Origin: Myoxocephalus aenaeus
Lineage: Eukaryota; Chordata; Actinopteri; Perciformes; Cottidae
Assembly (NCBI GenBank): GCA_038501785.1
Contig: JBAMJR010000032.1
Span: forward strand, 2,357,001 to 2,421,000
DNA length: 64,000 bases
Direction of reading: 5' to 3'
A model generated the notes under the pieces. That model worked only from the letters and a program-made list of their open reading frames with translations, searched no databases and was not told where the DNA came from. This document shows positions 34,601-43,600 of the stretch, piece by piece. The translations under genes were made by a program, and so were the position numbers. The first letter of the stretch is position 1; every line of letters starts with the position of its first letter.

Positions 34601-37600
34601 TGGTATTAACTGGTAACCATGAAATGCCTCAATTCAATTCAGTCCAGAAGAGCAGGTACCTGTAGGGTATGTGGAGAGTGTTTCTATGTCTAAAAATTTC
34701 GCTGCTTCACTCTTCTGGGCTAAGCCCCAGATGTGTCAAAATCCTAGAGAAGCCCCTGCTCTACACCACCGCTTTTCACCTCTGCAACCTCATAGGAAGC
34801 CCCCAGCATCACCTCCGCCATTTTTACTTCCCTGTTCGTCTACCCTACCGCACTTCTCTCTCTCTCCTATGATGCCACGGTTCCTCTGAGGGCAATGTTG
34901 TGTAATCCTTTCACTTGTCAATAATTCATCAGCAGACTGTGGATGGGTAGAGTTCTTTGGCTCACTGGGAAGATGGGAGCATGCAGAATAGTGGGATACT
35001 GCGAAAAGCTTCAGCACCACAGCCAAATCTGGTGTACACTATAGTTTACCGGTACAAATTATGACTTTGAAGGGATGAAGCGACACAAAACAAGAATGTT
35101 TACTTGTGTTTAAAACTGAATGGAGCAGCAAAGTAGAATACTAATTGAATTATGAATCACAAGATGAATGATGACATGAAATTCCCTTTCACCCTAGAAC
35201 ACTAACGTTAAAAACAGTAACACCATCACTAACGTCGGGTATATTTTACCCAATATAATATACCTGATAAAAAATACTTCTCATCAAAATATATTCAAAT
35301 ACACCAATACCAGGCAAATTGTAGTACTCTTCTTTTATTTTACCCTAAAGAACTTCTCATAAAACGAAAAACAGGTATCATGGGGGGACCCTAAAAAAAT
35401 GGCTCAAATCGGGTGAAAAATTAGGGAATCGTCAATGTAACATGATTACAAATATAAATAATGGAGATATGAACTTGTTCTTTGGTCCAACCCGATCCTG
35501 GGACATGTGAGCCTTGTCCTGTGAAGGAAAAGTCTCCCTGCAATGGTAAAACCCATCCGAAATGTTTTTACCCTCTATCACTAACGTCGGGTGAAAATCA
35601 TGCCTGTTGAAAAAACAGGGATTGGACCAGAGAGACACGCCCACCTTCAATAACATCTGTGAGCAGCCTGAAGCTACACAAGGACCCACACAACTTAGAC
35701 AAAAGCAACACAATGAACATTTTGTAACCACAATCGCTCGGGTGAAAATCCCCCGACATTAGAGTCCGCTAATATGGGGACCCTTTTATGTCAGGTCACA
35801 AGGTACAAATCAAGAAAAAAACATGGAATAAATCACTGGTTCTCAAACTTTTTTGTCACGCCCCACTTTGGAGGAAGAAAAATTTTCATACCACACCACA
35901 AACAAATGCCTATTGTGGCTGCAATTAACTTGTTTTGCACTGAATATTTTTTTAAGATAATCACAATAACGTGCAACCGTGCAAAACAAAACAGAATGAG
36001 TGCAGATATGTGTGAGCCATCACGTTATCAGTATTAGTGAGCTGCTCAGATTTGATACGGCCGCTCTCAATTCATGCTCAATGTTGAGCTTAGATCTGTT
36101 TTCTGTTTTGAGAGACTGTTCTGCCCCACATTTTCATGTGTTGCATTCGAGACACCAAGTGGTTGAGAATGTAATTGCATCTTCGTTTATCCCTCCTCTC
36201 TTACCGTAGTTAGTTCTGATTCTACTTTTCACACTTACTGTCTGGTAGCCTCTAAAGATCTAAGTATGTAAGTACATCTGTATGTAGCATGTACATCTTC
36301 TATGATATGTTCTCTGTGTGTTTACCGTTTTAGTACAACCTTGTGTTGTATAGATACTAATCGCGATTAGCATTTCTGCATTGACATCAATGTTAAAATT
36401 AGCTTAGACACTAACTGGTCAAGGGAGTTATATGTTCATTGTTACTTACCTTTTCTGGCGTAATGGCTGTATGTTGCATCAGAGCTTAATATTCATGTGT
36501 ATGTATGTGGACTGTTTGTAAGCTCATTTCATGTTCTGTTGTTCACAGTTTTACAAAAACCAAGATTCAAACTAAAAACCCTAAACTCCACTCCGGATTC
36601 CTGGGTCTTTATTTTATGTATCTGCTGTTAGCTATCTGCTAAGCTAACTTATAGAAGCAAGGGCAGAATAGAGGCAACAGCTTTTGGCAAAACACCAAGA
36701 ATCGGCGAGTCTCGCATGCGCAAGCGTAACCTGTTAACTGCGTAACAATATTTTATGTCCGTGTACTTTGTACTTTTGTGCTATGTAAATATCTAATGTA
36801 GCTCATGGAGATTTGTCGTCCTGAAACCACAAGGTAGCCGGTTCGATCCCTGTTCTCCCCATAGTTTGCATGTCGAAGTGTCCTTGAGAAAGACATTGAA
36901 ACCCCAGCGCTTCACAGCAGCACACTGCTCCTTAAATACAAAGGATGGGTAAAATGCAGAGAATCATTTCCCCACTGTGGGATTAATAAAGGATTATATA
37001 TTTTTGTATTATTATATTTAAAAAAAATACATTATTATAATGAAATAAAATAAAAAACAGCATCTGGAGACAGGTCCATACACTCCATATGTACGGTATG
37101 CTTGTGTTGTGAGCAGTGGCGGCCGGCCAATAGAGGGCCGCGGGGCCTGGCCCCACCCACCTTGAGCCAGAAAAAAAAAAAAAAAAAAAAAACATTATTT
37201 ATAATTTAAAAAAAAAATATATATATATTAATAACTTATACTAATTGTCAATATTTATGTGTTTGAGCTATGGAATGTATCCGGTAATATTTGGAAAATA
37301 GGATATCTGCGCTAAATATCTGCTTTTCCTGCTCGTCCTGTCTGCTCTGAGCTGCTCATGCACTTCTCTGCTGGTCTCTAATGCTCGTGCACATGCCGGG
37401 GCCCCGAAGCATTTGGCCCAAGAAAGTCGGGTCTAATACCAGTTTAGCCAATCACTGACTAAAGATATAAATGATGGACATATCATTTATCCAATCCGCG
37501 CCCTAAGAAGGACTTCTGCGGGGCCAGGCCCCGGGTGCGCGTTCACAGCTAGTCTCTCGTTCTCGTCTCGCGTGTTCTCGTTCTCTTCGCTTGTATTCTC

Positions 37601-40600
37601 GTCTGCCCGTCTCTCTCAGCGCCATTTTAACGTCATGACAACGGAGCCCTAAGACCAGGGGCGTCTCTAGGACTTTGACTCATCTGGGGCTTAGCCCAGA
37701 TGAGTGAAGCAGTGAAATTTTTAGACATAGAAACACTCTCCACAAACCCTACAGGTACCTGCTCTTCAGGACTGAATTGAATTGAGGCATTTCATGGTTA
37801 CCAGTTAATACCAAATAGGCTAGCAATTTTCACAAACTTCCCTCATTAGCCCAGGCACAAAAATGCCCCATTCATCATGTTGAACATACCAACAGCAATC
37901 ATTCAGCAACAGTAAACATTGAGATGTTTAATGAACCATGCATCTTGTCATGTACAGTGTTTACATTGTTTTACTTTGTACATTTAATGCTCTTTACATA
38001 CTCATATGTATTTATTCTTTACACATTCTTTAACATTATTTAACATAACATACTCTTTAACATAATATTTAGACATAAGATGCTAATAATGCTAATAGTG
38101 CTCAACCAACACAAACACTTAAAGTAGTGGTTCTCAAACTTTTTCTGTAAATAACATTTTGTGATTCCATATGTGCTTTTATAAATAACAGAATAAAGAA
38201 AATTGCAATCACTTAAAGTTTCAAGTAAATCAGATTGCTCCATAAGACAATTTTTTTAATGTTTTAATTGCAATCACTTAGAACAATGAACATAAAGTTA
38301 TATCTGTGCAAAAAAAAAATACTAATATTTAGTTACTACTAAATAGCTCATTGTGGAAAACAATAAGCTATTTTTATTTTTTTGCCAAACAAAACAGAAT
38401 GAGTGAGATATGTGAGCATCAGGTTGTATCAGTATTAGTGGAGCAGTGAGCTGCTTTCCTCTACACCTCTTTTTAAAACAGGGTTGTATATTTGATACAA
38501 TTCATGTTCAACGTTGAGATCTGTTTTTTGTTTTGAGACACGCAGCAGCAGAAAGGACGTCACCGAGACTTCTGGCAAAACACCAAAAAATAAGCGAGTC
38601 GAACCTGTTAACGGCGTAACCATTTACCCGAGAGTACAGGCATTTCTCCATGCATTATTAATGACTGAGTTTTATATCCGTGTACTTTGTACTTTGTACT
38701 ATGTGAAGCCAGCAGCTCATTGTTGGTAGAAGACACGAGCACTTTGGCTTTCACCTGAGCAGGAGAGCTGCTCCGGTGTGAGGAGAACTCCGGTGTTCCT
38801 CACATGAGAGCTGCTGTTGCATCTTCACCCTGGGAGCTTTTAAAACGCAGATATAGGTCTGCTTTTTCGACGCTCTCTGTCCGCTGCTGTGTGCTCAGTG
38901 CTCACCTGTGTGTGCACGCGCATCGCGGCGGAACTCCGCGATGCGCGATGCAGAGCAGAGGAGAAGTGTTAACGCGACCATGTAGAGACCGAAATGACAA
39001 GCTGTGTGTGGATAAGATCAATAACATACGGCCGTTTAGTTTGTTTAATAACAGAACAAGGTGTAGACCAGTGGCGTCCCTAGGTTTTTTAATTAGCCCC
39101 GAATATTAATTTAAAAAATAAAAAAAATAAAAAAGTGTGCGCCCCCCTATTATACAAGTCGTCATTTAAGTTTCTCTTTCCTATAGAACAGGTCTACACC
39201 AGGGGCGTCTCTAGGATTTTGACTCATCTGGGGCTTAGCCCAGATGAGTGAAGCAGTGAAATTTTTAGACATAGAAACACTCTCCACATACCCTACAGGT
39301 ACCTGCTCTTCAGGACTGAATTGAATTGAGGCATTTCATGGTTACCAGTTAATGCCAAATAGGCTAGCAATTTTCACAAACTTCCCTCAATAGCCCAGGC
39401 ACAAAAATGCCCCATTCATCATGTTGAACATACCACATGCAACCATTCAGCAACAGTAAAGCCTAATTCATGCTTCTCCGTCAGGTCGACGGCGTAGGTA
39501 CGCCGTCGACCTGACGGAGTCGTTGAGCATTTGAAGTTCTGCGTCGAGGGTCCGCGTTGCTCTGCAATCAACCGCCATGCCGCCAGGGGGGTGTGCCTGT
39601 GTGGCTGTGTTTTGCGCGATTTCTCGCCATGAGTTTAATGTCATTTTGCAGTCTTTGTAGTCCCTCGAAGAAAAGTTATAAAGGTGGTCGTATTTCCTGA
39701 CCTCCTCGATGATTCGTTCTTCCGAAAGCCCCGGATGTTTTTTAATTAGCCCCGAATATTAATTTAAAAAATAAAAAAAATAAAAAAGTGTGCGGCCCAT
39801 ATTATACAAGTTGTCATTTAAGTTTCTCTTTCCTATAGAACCGGTCTACGCCTTGTTCTGTTATTAAACAAACTAAACGGCCGTATGTTATTGATCTTAT
39901 CCACACACAGCTTGTCATTCCTGTCTCTACATGGTCGCGTTAACACTTCTCCTCTGCTCTGCATCGCGCACAGCGGAGTTCCGCCGCGATGCGCGCGCAC
40001 ACACAGGTGAGCACTGAGCACACAGCAGCGGACAGAGAGCGTCGAAAAAGCAGACCTATATCTGCGTTTTAAAAGCTCCCAGGGTGAAGATGCAACAGCA
40101 GCTCTCATGTGAGGAACACCGGAGTTCTCCTCACACCGGAGCAGCTCTCCTGCTCAGGTGAAAGCCAAAGTGCTCGTGTCTTCTACCAACAATGAGCTGC
40201 TGGCTTCACATAGTACAAAGTACAAAGTACACGGATATAAAACTCAGTCATTAATAAATGCATGGAGAAATGCCTGTACTCTCGGGTAAATGGTTACGCC
40301 GTTAACAGGTTCGACTCGCTTATTTTTTGACGTTTTGCCAGAAGTCTCGGTGACGTCCTTTCTGCTGCTGCGTGTCTCAAAACAAAAAACAGATCTCAAC
40401 GTTGAACATGAATTGTATCAAATCTACAACCCTGTTTTAAAAAGAGGTGTAGAGGAAAGCAGCTCACTGCTCCACTAATACTGATACAACCTGATGCTCA
40501 CATATCTCACTCATTCTGTTTTGTTTGGCAAAAAAATAAAAATAGCTTATTGTTTTCCACAATGAGCTATTTAGTAGTAACTAAATATTAGTATATTTTT

Positions 40601-43600
40601 TTGCACAGATATAACTTTATGTTCATTGTTCTAAGTGATTGCAATTAAAACATTAAAAAAATTGTCTTATGGAGCAATCTGATTTACTTGAAACTTTATG
40701 TGATTGCAATTTTCTTTATTCTGTTATTTATAAAAGCACATATGGAATCACAAAATGTTATTTACAGAAAAAGTTTGAGAACCACTACTTTAAGTGTTTG
40801 TGTTGGTTGAGCACTATTAGCATTATTTGCATCTTATGTCTAAATATTATGTTAAAGAGTATGTTATGTTAAATAATGTTAAAGAATGTGTAAAGAATAA
40901 ATACATATGAGTATGTAAAGAGCATTAAATGTACAAAGTAAAACAATGTAAACACTGTACATGACAAGATGCATGGTTCATTAAACATCTCAATGTTTAC
41001 TGTTGCTGAATGGTTGCTGTTGGTATGTTCAACATGATGAATGGGGCATTTTTGTGCCTGGGCTATTGAGGGAAGTTTGTGAAAATTGCTAGCCTATTTG
41101 GTATTAACTGGTAACCATGAAATGCCTCAATTCAATTCAGTCCAGAAGAGCAGGTACCTGTAGGGTTTGTGGAGAGTGTTTCTATGTCTAAAAATTTCAC
41201 TGCTTCACTCATCTGGGCTAAGCCCCAGATGAGTCAAAATCCTAGAGACGCCCCTGGCCCACACCAAAAATATAAAAAATAATATGTTCATGGATAAGGA
41301 AGCCTAACAAGGTCACCAAGAGATGAGAAACACATTGGATGATAGATAATTGTTTTTAGTGTATTTTACAGCTGATTTAAGACATGGGTCGAAACCGACC
41401 CGTTAACACAAGAGATGCTAACAGAAAGCTAACACAAGAGATCCTAACAGAAAGCTAACACAAGAGGAAGGTTAAAAACTTGTTTTGGGAATGCTTTCCC
41501 ATTGGTGAACCGTCATCGTAAGTTAAACCAGCTACACACGGACACAACGCTGTTTGATGGAACCATGATGTAAAGTTACTTTCTTTTGTGTTGTCTGTTT
41601 GTTGGTATGTTAGTTTGCAGGTCTGGAAACTATCACATCGTCACTGATCGACATGTTCCCGGGTCAGATGCGCAGACCCTGGCGCAGAGAAATCTTCCTC
41701 CTCTGCTTCTGCTCCATCAGCTTCATCATACAGATCTGTCTCACCACTCAGGCATGACACACAGGCCCAAGCACACAACCAAGACATCTGGAGGCGACGC
41801 CACATTAACGTACCTCTTCTGTGTTGTCCAGGGAGGAGTATACGTCTTCCAGCTGATCGACTACTATGGTGCCAATGGAATATGTATCTTATTTGTGTCT
41901 GCGGTCCAATGTGTGGCTGTCGGCTGGGCCTTTGGTAAGTGTGTTTAAATGAACCTGAAGCTCACAAGATGTAACAGCACACCCATGTGGAGATCTATTC
42001 AAACCACAGGAACGTTGTGTGTTTTCACCAAAGGAACAAAATGTGTATCATTTTCATATTTGACGGCTCCACGCCTCACAGTTTACGACCAGTCTAACAA
42101 GGGCGGTAAGATTGGATCATGTTGACTTCCTGGAATCTTGGCTGATTGCCCGGCAGCCTCAAAGTGACGTAAATAGAGTCGACACCTTGCCAAGAAATAG
42201 GCCCCATAACGTTTTCATTGAACATAATTCAGGATTTTGCAGAATCATCTAATATCAGCGTTCATGTATGTGGATAGTTGATCATTTAAGTTCCTCGATC
42301 ATAGTTCCTGAACCCCAAAAATGTCCTCTTGATAGGTGATAGATATTGGATGAATCGTGAACCATCGCGAACAAACAGTACATTATTGCTGTGAGCTGTT
42401 TCACCGCTTTGTTGATGCATAAGTGTTTAAACGAGGCAAACATTTGGAAAAACTTGTACGTATTTTATCAGATGTCAGTCAGGGCCATCATTACAATACA
42501 CCTCACTTCTGTGTTGGGATAAAATCTCAAAACTGAAAAAAAAACATAGAAAAAGTTCATCAGAAATAGTGTTCAATTATTAAAGTGGTGTATAAAGATG
42601 TATACAATGCTTTATAATTTTTCTTTCACATCAAATCTCTTTGAAATATATACATTTGGGACCCAAAGTGGTTCCAGGCCAATCTATGAGTGACAGTCAT
42701 CATGCTTGTACATCAGGAGTTCCTGTCATTTTGAATGTTATTATATTATATATTATTAATCATACAGGAGCTGACCGCATGTGTGACGCGGTGGAAGTCA
42801 TGACAGGACAGAGGCCGTGTGCTTTCTTCAAACTGTGCTGGCGCTACTTCACCCCTCTGATCTGCACGGTGAGTTACACAAACAGCTGCAAGGCAAACGA
42901 CATGAGGATTAAGACACGGCAACAACGAGCTGCCAAGAGTCTATCCAGTATGTCTAGAAGCTCTTTTAGGACGACGCCAAAATGCAGTGATTTACCTGTT
43001 AGGAGTCACTAGGAAACGTCTGGCAAAGATATTCTGCAAGAGGAACTTTGGAAACTCTTACTAAGCTTATTACGATTGTTTTGACAAAAAACGAATCTGT
43101 AGCACTTTATAATAACTACACATTTATCATTAGTAAAGCACGAGTAAACACTTAATTCATCATTTATAAAGCCTTGTTCCAACATGAACACTCATTACTC
43201 CTGTATGCAATTCATAAACACAGTTATAAATGTTTTATTCTTCTTTTTTTGTGATCACATTTTCAGGTTATGCTTTCAAACTTGTATCAAAAACCTTCGT
43301 TTATAGGAGACGGGACATAAAAAAATGTAACATTAAACAAACAACTAATGGCAACACCCACGTCCCAATCCCGAAATAGATCTCGATATAATACACAAGG
43401 GAACATCTGTTTGGATCAGACGGCACCTTAAACCTGCATTCTCTATACTGACCAGCAGGGGAGAATGATTGATTTATTCCCTCAGTAAACATTGTAAACA
43501 TGAGTTTATGTCTCAATCTCTAGTTTCAAGTCTTCTTCAATACAGCATGATGTTCATTTAGTAAGTGATGCTCCATTTAGAGTCAAACAGACCATAACGT

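Larger units (their letters stand above)
33158..41264. mobile_element. Compound hAT element (8.1 kb) with 8-bp target duplication
   Basis: The outer ends are CAGTGGCGTCCCTAGG at 33166 and CCTAGAGACGCCCCTG ending at 41256. The perfect direct repeat gcccacac flanks them (33158-33165, 41257-41264). Inside are related units: A forward (33166-34758), B inverted (37656-39069), a short forward left end (39070-39203), an inverted right end C (39204-39460), and D forward (about 39728-41256). Other elements fill the gap between A and B. It has no intact transposase. It looks like a double-Ds-type macrotransposon or a nested insertion. Confidence 0.85.
32115..41613 (+). other. SLC6 intron 9 (9.5 kb) with compound hAT element
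   Basis: Dominated by the 8.1-kb compound element at 33166-41256. Before it lie switchable hairpins (32535-32576) and a gggtcgaaattgaccc motif near 32936. After it lies a matching gggtcgaaaccgacccg motif near 41386. No SLC6 exon is missing from it, since phases join across it. Confidence 0.75.

Noticed and set aside
36785..36860. Functional tRNA gene
   Set aside because: A and B boxes are present but the acceptor and anticodon stems do not form; the SINE body and tail follow, so it is a tRNA-derived SINE.
38804..40108. Similar 90-100 residue open frames in hAT units A, B and D
   Set aside because: They run on opposite strands in inverted copies, resemble no transposase, and are best explained as shared non-coding transposon sequence.
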